A DNA stretch of 64,000 nt from Microbispora amethystogenes (GCF_016863015.1 NZ_BOOB01000058.1:1-64000), one strand, 5' to 3'; shown: positions 53,369 to 61,993, numbered from the stretch's first letter. Notes: generated by a model not told the origin, from the sequence alone. Program-made: numbers and translations.

Positions 53369-54588
53369 GACGGGTCCACGGAGGCCGCCGGGGGCAGGCC
53401 GAGCACCTCCGAGGCGCCGTCGGCGACCTTCTGCCAGAAGTCGCGCCGGTCCTCGGGGAGCCCGGCGAACAGCTCCGAGCAGCGGCGGGTCATCTCCAGT
53501 GCCAGCCCGGGATGGGCCAGCACGCCGCGGATCCAGGCGAGCTGGCCGGGCTCCGGCGGGTCGATCCGCAGCCCCGCGAGCCCCGCGCGGACCTTCCGCC
53601 CGACGCGCTCGTCCAGAACGGTCGCGTAGCTCGCCTGCGCCTGCGGCGTGTCGCCGTCCACCGCGAGCGGCACCGTGGCGGCGAGCGTCTCCGCCGCCGC
53701 GCAGGCGTCGGTGATGCCCGCGCCGAACAGCGGGTCCTTGTGGCAGTAGGCGTCGCCCGCCAGCCGCCAGCCCGGCCCCGCCGGCTCGCGGTGGAAGTTC
53801 CGCAGGCTCTTCGACGCGTACACGGGCGAGACCCGCCGTGCCGTGCGCAACCGGGCCGCCATGGCGGGGATCGACCGGAGCAGGCGCTCGTATCCCTCGT
53901 CCGCCCGGATCGCCGCGTACTCCCCCACGGGCGCCGACAGCATGACCACCCACCGCCCGCCGTCGCACGGGCCGGCCTGGAGCACGTGACCGCTGTCGTG
54001 CCACAGCTCCAGCGCGGGCGAGGGCAGCGGGACGACGTCCTCCCAGTAGGCGTGGAACGTGCAGCGCATGGCCCCGGCGTCGAAGGTCGTGGCCGCGCCG
54101 GCCTGCCGGGCGGTCGGAGAGCCCCGCCCGTCCGCGCCCACGACGATCCTGGCCTTCTCCGACCACCCCGCGCCCTCGATGCCGATGACCTGGTCACCGT
54201 CCCGGCGCAGGGACCGCACCGGGCTGCGCTCCCTGATCTCGGCCCCGTGCCGGCCCGCGGCGCGCAGCAGGATCCCGCTCAGGGTCTCCCGGCGTACGCA
54301 CAGGTTGTAGTGGTAGGGCGAGCGGGGCAGCATGGGCGCGCCGTAGTAGCCGCCCTCGACCTCCAGGTGCCAGCGCCGCAGCGGCGGCGCGCCGGTGGCG
54401 AGCACCTCGTCCAGCACGCCGAGCCGGTCCAGGAAGGCCAGCGTCGTCGGGCCGAAGAAGTGGGTGGAGACGGCCGGGGCGGGCAGCCGGGTGCGGTCGC
54501 ACACCAGGACCCGCAGGCCCTCCCGCGCGAGCAGGGCGGCGCTCGCGGCCCCGGCGACGCCGCCGCCGACCACGATCACGTCATACAT
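53365..54588 (-). CDS. FAD-dependent oxidoreductase (geranylgeranyl-reductase/halogenase-like fold)
   Basis: The 407-residue flavoprotein starts with the dinucleotide-binding motif VIVVGGGVAGAASA, has the mid-domain motif VVGADGRGSPTARQAG and the second FAD motif LAGDAYCHKDPLFGAGITDA. This is the p-hydroxybenzoate-hydroxylase-type fold shared by monooxygenases, halogenases and reductases. It lies in the minus-strand RiPP operon, so peptide oxidation is plausible. GAGGAG precedes the ATG. Four 15-bp tandem repeats separate it from the TldE gene. Confidence 0.85.
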   Translation of the reverse strand: MYDVIVVGGGVAGAASAALLAREGLRVLVCDRTRLPAPAVSTHFFGPTTLAFLDRLGVLDEVLATGAPPLRRWHLEVEGGYYGAPMLPRSPYHYNLCVRRETLSGILLRAAGRHGAEIRERSPVRSLRRDGDQVIGIEGAGWSEKARIVVGADGRGSPTARQAGAATTFDAGAMRCTFHAYWEDVVPLPSPALELWHDSGHVLQAGPCDGGRWVVMLSAPVGEYAAIRADEGYERLLRSIPAMAARLRTARRVSPVYASKSLRNFHREPAGPGWRLAGDAYCHKDPLFGAGITDACAAAETLAATVPLAVDGDTPQAQASYATVLDERVGRKVRAGLAGLRIDPPEPGQLAWIRGVLAHPGLALEMTRRCSELFAGLPEDRRDFWQKVADGASEVLGLPPAASVDPS

Positions 54589-54602
54589 CGGCCGCTCCTC
54601 GC

Positions 54603-54661
54603 GTCATGTCCCGCCGTGTCATGTCCCGCCGTGTCATGTCCCGCCGTGTCATGTCCCGCCG
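54603..54661. repeat. Four tandem 15-bp repeats between the tldE-like and FAD oxidoreductase genes
   Basis: GTCATGTCCCGCCGT repeats three times perfectly and a fourth time with 14 bases. On the minus strand the first copy contains the tldE stop codon. The later copies lie in the untranslated gap before the oxidoreductase RBS. Confidence 0.92.
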
Positions 54662-55989
54662 GCCAGCACGAACGGCAGGCGGCCCGACCAGACCCTGCTC
54701 ACGGCCCACCGGCGGTCGCTGACCGCGCGGAAACGGCGGCCGAGCACCTCGCGCAGGTCGAGCGCGATCGGACGCTGCCGGAGGATCCCGGCCACCCGTC
54801 CGTCCCTGATCAGGAACCCGAGCCGCAGCCTGCCCTCGACGACCGGTGAGAGGCCGGCGCGCTGGTGCCCGCCCATCAGCGACTCGACGAGCACCCCCTC
54901 GCGTACGCCGGCCAGCAGGTCGTCGAAGGAGCCGACGCCGGCCGGTCCGGCGGACAGCGTCGCGCCGTTGAGCACGGGCGTGGCGGGCTTGAGCACCGTA
55001 CGGCGCAGCGCGTTGCCCCGGAACCCGTGCCCGGTAGGCGCCGTCCCGCACGCGGCCGCCGTACGGACGCTGTGGTAGGCCCGGACCGGGACACCCCGCT
55101 CGACCAGCGTGAGGGGCGCGCACGGCACGCCGTCGTCGTCGCTGCCCGGCCAGGCCAGCCCACCGGTGCCCTCGTCGTCCGGCACGGCCGGTTCCGAGGG
55201 GTGGTCGCGCAGACAGATCGAGGGGTGCAGGAACGGCTCGCCCAGATGCCCGGCGACGAACGAGCGGCCCGCGGTGACGGCGGTGCCGTTCAACGCGGTG
55301 ACCAGCGGGGTGAGCAGGGTGTGCACCGCTGACGGCGCGAGCAGCACGTCGTGGTCGCCGGACGGCGCGTCGGCGGCGGGCAGCCCGTCCCAGCCGGCCG
55401 CGGCCTCCAGCCACGCGGAGAGCGCGGCGGGCAGCTCCGGCGTCCGGGTCCAGCCGGTCCAGGGCAGCTGGACGGCCGATCCCTCCGCCAGCGCGGCGAC
55501 GTGGAAGAACCGGTCCGAGGTCGTGGTGCGCCCGTCCGGGGCCGCGCGGTGCACCGCCTGTTCGGTCCGGGTCACCGTGCCGTGCACGGTCAGCCCGGCC
55601 CGGCATTGCAACGCGCCCAGCCGCTCGGCCAGGAGCCGTACGGACCGGGTTCCCTCGTCCACGGCGGACGTGCCGGTGGCTTCGGGGGCGGCGGTCCTCC
55701 CGACGACCGGGTCGGGTGACGCCGGGGGCCCGTGCGCCGCGTTCCGTACGGCCTCGCCGACCAGCCCGTGCACGTCGTCGAGGCGGGTCGTGGTGGCCGT
55801 GCCCACCCGGCCGCGGTGGTGCACCCGCAGGCACAGCGCCGTCTCGTGCGCGGACCTGACCAGGTCGGGCACGCCCGAGCCGACCTCCACCACGGTGTCG
55901 TCACGCTCGACGGCCATGATCTCCCAGTGGTCGGCGCGGGCCGCGGCCTCGGCTCCGACCTGTTCCAGCCGGTCAGCCAGAGGTGACAC
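54649..55989 (-). CDS. tldE: TldE/PmbA-family protease subunit
   Basis: The 446-residue protein belongs to the TldE/PmbA half of the TldD/TldE protease: the N-terminal repeat-like domain (VVEVGSGVPDLVRSAHETAL) and the C-terminal LVTALNGTAVTAGRSFVAGH to GVREGVLVESLMGG region. As usual for TldE it lacks the HExxxH metal site of TldD. The heterodimer degrades unfolded peptides and matures microcin B17 and related RiPPs. The gene overlaps tldD by 17 bases. GTG 55989 is preceded by GCGAGG. Confidence 0.88.
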   Translation of the reverse strand: MSPLADRLEQVGAEAAARADHWEIMAVERDDTVVEVGSGVPDLVRSAHETALCLRVHHRGRVGTATTTRLDDVHGLVGEAVRNAAHGPPASPDPVVGRTAAPEATGTSAVDEGTRSVRLLAERLGALQCRAGLTVHGTVTRTEQAVHRAAPDGRTTTSDRFFHVAALAEGSAVQLPWTGWTRTPELPAALSAWLEAAAGWDGLPAADAPSGDHDVLLAPSAVHTLLTPLVTALNGTAVTAGRSFVAGHLGEPFLHPSICLRDHPSEPAVPDDEGTGGLAWPGSDDDGVPCAPLTLVERGVPVRAYHSVRTAAACGTAPTGHGFRGNALRRTVLKPATPVLNGATLSAGPAGVGSFDDLLAGVREGVLVESLMGGHQRAGLSPVVEGRLRLGFLIRDGRVAGILRQRPIALDLREVLGRRFRAVSDRRWAVSRVWSGRLPFVLAGGT

Positions 55990-57355
55990 GGATGCCTCGC
56001 AATCGCAGTGCGGGGGCCCACGAGCTGACCGGCAGCGGGTTCTGGCCCTGCTTGCCACAGCTCGCCGAGGTGTCGCCGCGCCACTGCTCCCGGCCGATCG
56101 CGTCGATGGCCGCGAAGGCGCCGAGCACGTCGCCGGACAGCACCACGCCTCTGACCCGGCCGCGGACCTCGCCGTCGCGGATCTCCCGGCACTCCGCCGG
56201 CAGGAAGGTGAAGCCGGCGCGGTCGGTCTGCCCGCCGAGCACGCCACGGGCCAGCAGCCCGCGCGCCACCCCGCCGATCATCTCCTCCTCGGACGCGGCG
56301 CCGGGGGCGATGGCGATCGTCCGCAGCCGGGGCAGCGGCGGGTGGCGGAAGTTCAGGGCCCTGGCGTTGCCGGTGGGCTCCTCACGGAAGGCCGCCGCGG
56401 TGGAGCGGTCGTGCAGCCGGGGCCGGGTGACGACGCCCTCGCGCAGCAGCTCCACCGGGGTCCCCGCCGTGCCCTCGTCGTCCACCGGTACGAAGCCCCG
56501 CGCGCCGGGACGCCCGGGGTGGTCGACGATCGTCAGCATGGACGGGCCGACCCGGTGGCCGGGGGCCAGGGACCGTTGCAGGCGCGCGTCCCCGAGGTGG
56601 TGGTCGGCCTCGGCGAGATGCCCGATCGTCTCGTGGGCCCAGATGCCGGCCAGCGGGCCGTCGCAGACCACGTCGTACTCCCCGGGCGCCACGACGGGGG
56701 CGGCGCGCAGGTCCACGGCGGTCGCGACGGCGGCCTCGACCTCCGGGGCGAGGCCCCGCACCACGGAGAAGTCGCCGCCGCTGCCCGCCGACACCGATCC
56801 GGCGGTCCTCGCGGCGCCGCCGTCGGCGTAGACGGTGATCTGCAGCGTCAGGTCCCTGCGCCGGTAGGAGACGCCGGTCCCCTCGCTGGTGAACAGCTCC
56901 ACGTCGGCGACCGACTCGCGGTAGTAGACCAGCGCCCCGGTCACGCCCGGATGCGCCGCCAGCGCCGCCGCGTGGTAGCCGCCGAGCAGTTCCGCCTTCT
57001 CCGCCAGGCCGACCGTCTCGGCGAGCTCACCGGTCTCGCCGGGACGGTCGTCGTCCCGGTAGGGCCGGTGTGCGGCGAGACGTCCCGCCGCACACCCCAG
57101 CTCGACGGCGTCGCGCGCGGCCCTCCGCAGCACCGGCCCGGCGTCCACGGCGGTGCTCGACGCGAACGCCGACCCCGACCCGCCGATCACCCGGGCGCAG
57201 CACCCCTCGTCACGGCTGGTCACGCTGCTTTCCAGGCCGTCGCCGCGCCACACCAGGTCGACGGTCCTGGCGCGTTCGACGCGTACCTCGGCGTAGTCGC
57301 CGGCCCGGAGGCCGGCGTCCCGGAAGAGCGCGGGCGAGGCGCCGGTCAGCAGCAC
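55973..57355 (-). CDS. tldD: TldD-family metalloprotease subunit
   Basis: The 460-residue catalytic partner has the zinc motif AHETIGHLAEADHH (HExxxH), then SMLTIVDHPGRPGARGFVPV and DDEGTAGTPVELLREGVV, all family hallmarks. A CGKQGQNPLPVSSWAPALRL segment ends the domain. It should cleave the modified precursor with TldE. GTG 57355 overlaps the stop of the upstream methyltransferase gene, so translation is coupled. The start lacks a clear RBS. Confidence 0.9.
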   Translation of the reverse strand: MLLTGASPALFRDAGLRAGDYAEVRVERARTVDLVWRGDGLESSVTSRDEGCCARVIGGSGSAFASSTAVDAGPVLRRAARDAVELGCAAGRLAAHRPYRDDDRPGETGELAETVGLAEKAELLGGYHAAALAAHPGVTGALVYYRESVADVELFTSEGTGVSYRRRDLTLQITVYADGGAARTAGSVSAGSGGDFSVVRGLAPEVEAAVATAVDLRAAPVVAPGEYDVVCDGPLAGIWAHETIGHLAEADHHLGDARLQRSLAPGHRVGPSMLTIVDHPGRPGARGFVPVDDEGTAGTPVELLREGVVTRPRLHDRSTAAAFREEPTGNARALNFRHPPLPRLRTIAIAPGAASEEEMIGGVARGLLARGVLGGQTDRAGFTFLPAECREIRDGEVRGRVRGVVLSGDVLGAFAAIDAIGREQWRGDTSASCGKQGQNPLPVSSWAPALRLRGIRVTSG

Positions 57356-58263
57356 GGTTGCGCGGGGCTGTCGTCCCGGTAGGCGAAGATCATGGCGCTG
57401 GTGACCTGCGCGCCGTCGCGGTACGGGACGAGCCCGTCGCTGCGCATGTCCACGCTGCCGAAGCCCGCGCCGAGCACCAGGTCGCGGTACTGGCTCTCGG
57501 TCATGCCCACCACGCACCGGGCGAAGTCCTCCGCGCCGGCGGACTCGCCGGCCGCCACGTCCGCCGGGGGCGGGCCGTCGTCGGAGTACACGACGTCGGA
57601 GATCACCGCCACCCCGCCCGGGCGCAGGACGGCCGCGACCGCGTGGAGCACCTCCTTCTTGTCGGGGAACATGCCGAGGACGCAGTTGCTCATCACCACG
57701 TCGACGCTGGCCTCGCGCACCGGCGGGCGCCGGATGTCACCGACCCGCACGTCGATGTTCTTGAGCCCCATCTCCTTGGCCGCGCGGCGAGCCGTCCTGA
57801 CCATCTGCATCGACGCGTCGACGCCGATGACCCGGCCCGTCTCCCCCACCCGGCGCGCGGCGATCAGCAGATCGAGGCCGGCTCCGCAGCCGAAGTCCAC
57901 GACCGTCTGCCCGGGCCGCAGGCCGATCGCGTTCATGGGCGAGCCGCAGCCGCTGGACAGCTCCAGGACCCAGTCGGGGATCTCGGCGAGCTCCTCCGGC
58001 GTGTACACCGACGTGGGAGAGCAGCACAGCGTGCTGGTGCCCTGCACCGCGAGCGCGTCGTAGCGCTTCTTCACGTGCGTCTCGACGGGAACGGGGCCCT
58101 GGTCGGCCAGGGCCGCTTCCGGGGCCGCGCAGCAGCCCGACGCCTGGTCCGCGGTCTGCGGGGCGCACCCGCAGGCGTCCGGCTCGGTGAGCGTCTCGGC
58201 GGCCGTCCGCGGGCGGATCAGCTCATCCAGGGAAACGAACCCACGCGTGTCATCTGCTCCCAC
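57346..58263 (-). CDS. ArsM-type methyltransferase with extra N- and C-terminal cysteine clusters
   Basis: The 305-residue SAM methyltransferase (motif VVDFGCGAGLDLL) conserves all four ArsM cysteine positions: Cys80/81 (TLCCSP), Cys106 (SGCGSP), Cys194 (SNCVLGM) and Cys250 (RCVVGM). It also has an N-terminal cluster CGC...CC (31, 33, 44, 45) and a C-terminal CC. It should methylate a trivalent arsenical; the extra cysteines could receive or pass on the metalloid. It is embedded between radical SAM and TldD genes with overlaps on both sides (46 and 10 bases), so it is part of the peptide pathway. GTG 58263 follows GAAGAGGGAAC. Confidence 0.9.
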   Translation of the reverse strand: MGADDTRGFVSLDELIRPRTAAETLTEPDACGCAPQTADQASGCCAAPEAALADQGPVPVETHVKKRYDALAVQGTSTLCCSPTSVYTPEELAEIPDWVLELSSGCGSPMNAIGLRPGQTVVDFGCGAGLDLLIAARRVGETGRVIGVDASMQMVRTARRAAKEMGLKNIDVRVGDIRRPPVREASVDVVMSNCVLGMFPDKKEVLHAVAAVLRPGGVAVISDVVYSDDGPPPADVAAGESAGAEDFARCVVGMTESQYRDLVLGAGFGSVDMRSDGLVPYRDGAQVTSAMIFAYRDDSPAQPCC

Positions 58264-59738
58264 GTTCCCTCTTCTCCTTCCGGTCGGTTCGCGTGCTCCT
58301 GCTGCCGGCGCAGCGCCATGGGCAGCAGGTAGGCCAGCTGGGTCTCGACACGCGTCGTGATGCTGGACACCTTCGGGCAGTAGCAGGTGTTGAAGTCGCC
58401 GCCGTTGGCCGCCCACGCCTTGATGGGGCAGCCGCCGCCCCCGCAGAACAGCTTCACGTTGCAGTCGCGGCACATGGGCACGGTGTCCACGTGGCGGTGC
58501 CGCCAGGGGTCCCGGTAGCCGGCCGCGTAACTGAACTCGGGGTAGAACGTCCCGCAGGCGTGCTGGGGACGGCCCACGGTCTCCGGGCAGCCGTAGATCT
58601 TGCCGTAGGGGTCGAAGGCGACGACGCTCGTGCCGGCGCTGCACCCCTGGAGGTTGGGCCGCAGCCGGTCGCCCTCCAGGACGGCCGACCTGATGCGGGC
58701 CAGGTCGGGCTGCAGCATGCGGTCCACCAGGGGGTTCTGCTTGACCATGCTCCAGAAGGCCTCCTGGAGCCCGGCCTTGACGTCTCCCCGGACCATGCGC
58801 TTGCGCTTCTCCTCGGGGTGGTCGGGGGTGACGTACAGGAACGTGGTGGCCTTGGTGAAGCCGTTGAACAGGCGGATCTTCGGGTGGTCGAGCCACCCCT
58901 TGGCCTGCGCGAACTCCGCGAAGCGCGGCATGTCGTCCACGCTGTCCTCGTCGACCAGCACCCGGATCAGCACGCGGATGCCGGCCTCCGCGGCCACGTC
59001 GATGCTGCGCTCGATGAGCTCGAACGTCGGCTTGCCGTTGCGGAACACCCGCCGGGTGTCGTGGGTCCTCGGCGTGCCGTCCAGGCTGACCTGGACCTCC
59101 TCGCAGCCGTACTTGAGCAGCATCGGCACGTACGCGTCGAGCGCCACGCCGTTGGTGATCGCGGTGACCGGGTAGCCGCGGTCGTACGAGCCGCGCAGGA
59201 TCTGCTCGACGGCGCCGCGCTGGTAGGCGGTGTCCAGCAGCGGTTCCCCGCCGAACAGGGTGATGTACGGCGGGCCGGAGTTCTGGTGCCGGTCCTGGAT
59301 CTCCGGGATCGTGTCGAACGCGGCCTCGATCATCTCCTCGTCCATGCGCGGGCTCTTGGTGGTCAGCTCGCCCTCGAAGCAGTAGGGGCACGCCAGGTTG
59401 CACACGAACGACGGGATGAACATGAACTGGAACGGCGCTTCCTGGATCGCCTGGAAGTAGCCGTCGACGATGGCGCGGTAGCGCGCCTCCTCCTCGACCG
59501 GGTCGGTGCAGACGTATCCGCGTTCGAGCAGGCCGGCCACGAGCTCACGGTCGACGGCGGCGTCTCCGGCGCGGACCCGTTCCAGCACGGCGACCTCGGC
59601 GGGGGTGACGATGTCCATCGATCCGGACACCGCGTTGGCGAGGACGCTCACCTTGCCGCTCTCGTCGAGATAGGCAGGGTCCAGGGTGCCCTCGGGGAGC
59701 TCCACCGAGAAGGTGACGGTGTTCGGGCTCACAAGCAT
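58218..59738 (-). CDS. Radical SAM/SPASM peptide maturase
   Basis: The 506-residue enzyme has an N-terminal segment of about 95 residues that may act as a recognition element. The radical SAM cluster motif FVCNLACPYC (Cys113, 117, 120), FGGEPLLD and a SPASM domain with many cysteines (GCSAGT, YGCPETVG, CRDCNVKLFCGGGGCPIKAW, CYCPK) follow. SPASM enzymes form C-S, C-C or other crosslinks, or epimerise, in peptide precursors. The precursor-like gene lies 127 bases upstream. GGGAG precedes ATG 59738. Reaction unknown. Confidence 0.93.
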   Translation of the reverse strand: MLVSPNTVTFSVELPEGTLDPAYLDESGKVSVLANAVSGSMDIVTPAEVAVLERVRAGDAAVDRELVAGLLERGYVCTDPVEEEARYRAIVDGYFQAIQEAPFQFMFIPSFVCNLACPYCFEGELTTKSPRMDEEMIEAAFDTIPEIQDRHQNSGPPYITLFGGEPLLDTAYQRGAVEQILRGSYDRGYPVTAITNGVALDAYVPMLLKYGCEEVQVSLDGTPRTHDTRRVFRNGKPTFELIERSIDVAAEAGIRVLIRVLVDEDSVDDMPRFAEFAQAKGWLDHPKIRLFNGFTKATTFLYVTPDHPEEKRKRMVRGDVKAGLQEAFWSMVKQNPLVDRMLQPDLARIRSAVLEGDRLRPNLQGCSAGTSVVAFDPYGKIYGCPETVGRPQHACGTFYPEFSYAAGYRDPWRHRHVDTVPMCRDCNVKLFCGGGGCPIKAWAANGGDFNTCYCPKVSSITTRVETQLAYLLPMALRRQQEHANRPEGEEGTWEQMTRVGSFPWMS

Positions 59739-59865
59739 GGTGTGTCTCCCAGAAACGGGGTCCGTGGTGCCGCCGGGGGGTGGGTCGTGGGGTGGGTGAG
59801 GGGGTGGGCCGGGAGTCGGAGGGCGCGACAGGGGATACCTGTGTCGTACGGTCCGCCGGCCACGG

Positions 59866-60000
59866 TCACTCGCAGCCGTCGGGGTCGTTGGCCATGATGC
59901 TGGTCACGACGTCGAGGTTCTTCCGGCCGCGCATGGCGGTGCAGCAGTCGGTCTGCTTCTCGGACACTTCGGCGTTCTCGATCATGGAAATGGCGATCAT
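59866..60000 (-). CDS. Putative RiPP precursor peptide, 44 residues
   Basis: Behind a near-perfect ribosome site (GGAGGAGGTGATACCT then ATG) lies a 44-codon gene. Its N-terminal part (MIAISMIENAEVSEKQ) is acidic and leader-like. The remainder contains an adjacent Cys pair (TDCCTAMRGRK, Cys19 and Cys20) and a single Cys43 two residues from the C-terminus (DPDGCE). Asn, Asp, Thr and Ser are also available for modification. Position between an OPT transporter gene and a SPASM radical SAM gene is typical of precursor genes. It is too short for standard gene callers. I recognise no known RiPP family. Confidence 0.8.
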   Translation of the reverse strand: MIAISMIENAEVSEKQTDCCTAMRGRKNLDVVTSIMANDPDGCE

Positions 60001-60105
60001 AGGTATCACCTCCTCCACTGTGATCTCTGCCGCGCTCTCCGGCCCGCTCCCCGCCGCTGCGCGGCGGAGAGAGTCGTTGGTGGGGCGCGTGCCCCAGGTG
60101 GCGGG

Positions 60106-61797
60106 TCACCGCAGGACCTCCCGCACGATGAGCACCGCGACGGTGATCAGGCCCTCACCGATGATCAGTCCGGAGGCGACGATCTCGGTGCCGCTGCGCC
60201 GACCGGAGTTGCGGCGGGTGAGCAGCCACTGGGTCAGGCCTCCGGCGGCGAGGGTCAGCGAGTAGGCGGGGGGAAGCAGCACCCCGAGGCCGATCATCGT
60301 GGGCATGGCCGAGGTGAAGGCCAGGCCCAGGCCCACCGGGCCCGAGACGGCCAGCGCGAGGGCGATGGCGCCGGGGTATTCGGCCGATCCCCGTACGGTG
60401 GCGTCCACGAACTGGACCGCGGTGGCCACGGGGGCGGGGAAGGAACGTCCTCCGAGCACGCCCGCGCGGGTGAGCACCGCGATCACCAGGACGCCGACCA
60501 CGGCGCCGGCCAGGCCGCCCGCCAGCTGCGTCCAGCCCGTCAGCCGCCTGGGCGGCTCCGGCAGGCCCTCGGGACGCTCGTGCGCGACCTTGACCGAGTA
60601 GGTGAAGTAGACCGCGGCGAGGGCCGCGCAGCAGATCGTCGACGCCATGAGCAACGCCGCCGTCTGGTCGGCGCCCGATATGGCGAAGGCCACGACGCTG
60701 AAGTAGAGCGCCGGGGACAACGGCACCAGCCCGATCTCGCCGCCGGCCCGGGTGAGGAACACGGTCATCACGGCGAGCAGCACGACGCCGAGCAGGCCGT
60801 AGCCGAGGTAGCGCAGAAGGGACGGGTACGCCAGCGCCAGGAGCCCCGTTCCCACGAGGACCGCGACGGCGAGCCACCGCGTACGGCCCGGGAGCAGGCG
60901 GCCCCCCTGGAGGGAGCGCGCCAGCGGGCCGCGGACCCGGGCGATCGAGGCGACGGAGTAGCCGAGGATGAGGCCGACGCCGGCGGCGAGCACCCAGGGA
61001 TAGGACAGATGGTCGGTGTAGGCCACCGGCCGGCCCGCCGTGCCGTCCTGGACCGCCCACACGACGACGCTGTACGCCGCGCCCGCCGCCAGCCAGGCGC
61101 ACGCGCGCGGGCCGATGAGGAACCCGACGCCGTACAGCAGCGGCGAGAGCGCCAGGGCCAGATGGGTGCCCGTGACCTCCGGCGTGACGTCGTGGCCCCA
61201 CAGGGCGACCCCCAGGGCCGACGCGGCGCCCACCCCGGCGGCGATGGGGAGCATGCGGCCGAGCCGGTCGCCCTCCCCGTCCTTCGGGGCGCTGAGCGAC
61301 GCCATCAGGGTGATGGCCGGCTTCAGGGTCGGGTAGGGCAGCCTCTCGGCGACCACCAGCGTCCGCGCGACGAGCCCGCCGAGGAAGATCCCCAGCGCGT
61401 TCGCGGCCATCGCCAGCACCACCAGGAAGCCCCAGGCCGGCAGCTCGCCGGCCCGCAGGACGACGGCCCCGATGCCGGTGTCCAGCGCGGCCGTGGCCAT
61501 GTATCCGCTGGACGCGATGGAGAAGACGACGAAGAGGCCCTGCCAGCTGAGCGCCCCCGCCACCCGGAGCAGCGCCGCGCCCAGCGCGGCCACCAGCGCC
61601 GACCCTCCGAAGGACGTGCCCGTACGGAACAGGACCAGCACGTTGAGGACGCACAGCAGCACGCCGATGGCCAGGCCGATGAGCGTGGCCCAGACGTACG
61701 ATCCCCGCCAGCCGGCGGGGGCGTCCATAGCCAGGGCCGCGGGCGACGTGGTGGAGGATGACGTGGTGGAGGATGCGGTGCGCTCCTTTCCTCCCAC
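60106..61797 (-). CDS. OPT-family oligopeptide transporter-like protein
   Basis: The 563-residue protein has about 14 hydrophobic segments. Family features include the LPYPTLKPAITLM segment, GFLIGPRACAWLAAG and a conserved late GLIIGEGLI. OPT proteins import peptides, glutathione or metal-peptide complexes. Being the first gene of the RiPP operon and directly behind an ArsR-type operator, it may move the mature peptide or a metalloid-peptide complex. GTG 61797 has a GGGGGG box; the first 30 residues are Ser/Thr-rich and include a 15-bp duplication (STTSS). Confidence 0.82.
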   Translation of the reverse strand: MGGKERTASSTTSSSTTSPAALAMDAPAGWRGSYVWATLIGLAIGVLLCVLNVLVLFRTGTSFGGSALVAALGAALLRVAGALSWQGLFVVFSIASSGYMATAALDTGIGAVVLRAGELPAWGFLVVLAMAANALGIFLGGLVARTLVVAERLPYPTLKPAITLMASLSAPKDGEGDRLGRMLPIAAGVGAASALGVALWGHDVTPEVTGTHLALALSPLLYGVGFLIGPRACAWLAAGAAYSVVVWAVQDGTAGRPVAYTDHLSYPWVLAAGVGLILGYSVASIARVRGPLARSLQGGRLLPGRTRWLAVAVLVGTGLLALAYPSLLRYLGYGLLGVVLLAVMTVFLTRAGGEIGLVPLSPALYFSVVAFAISGADQTAALLMASTICCAALAAVYFTYSVKVAHERPEGLPEPPRRLTGWTQLAGGLAGAVVGVLVIAVLTRAGVLGGRSFPAPVATAVQFVDATVRGSAEYPGAIALALAVSGPVGLGLAFTSAMPTMIGLGVLLPPAYSLTLAAGGLTQWLLTRRNSGRRSGTEIVASGLIIGEGLITVAVLIVREVLR

Positions 61798-61825
61798 GAA
61801 GCGCCCCCCATCTCGACCAGATGAA

Positions 61826-61849
61826 CTACATTGATAACTATCGATGTAG
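61826..61849. promoter_or_regulatory. ArsR-type operator in front of the OPT/RiPP operon
   Basis: A 24-base dyad whose core is ATTGA-N6-TCGAT; arms CTACATTGAT and ATCGATGTAG match at nine of ten positions. It overlaps the expected transcription start downstream of the -10 box, a repressing position. Confidence 0.7.
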
Positions 61850-61861
61850 CCGACGGATGCA

Positions 61862-61890
61862 CATTAAATTGGACCGACGGCAATGGTCAA
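61862..61890 (-). promoter_or_regulatory. Promoter of the OPT/RiPP operon
   Basis: On the minus strand TTGACC and TTTAAT are spaced by 16 bases, 65 bases upstream of the OPT start and just before the ArsR-type dyad. Confidence 0.5.
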
Positions 61891-61993
61891 GGGTCTTGAC
61901 AGCACTGCTTATTCATGCAGATAGCCTGCGTTACGCGAACATGACGATACGTTTCGGAATTACGCCGTGCACATGCCGGCCAATCGCGTGGGG

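Noticed and set aside
54603..54661. Tandem repeats as a CRISPR or attachment array
   Set aside because: There are no spacers between copies and no recombinase nearby; a simple tandem duplication explains them.
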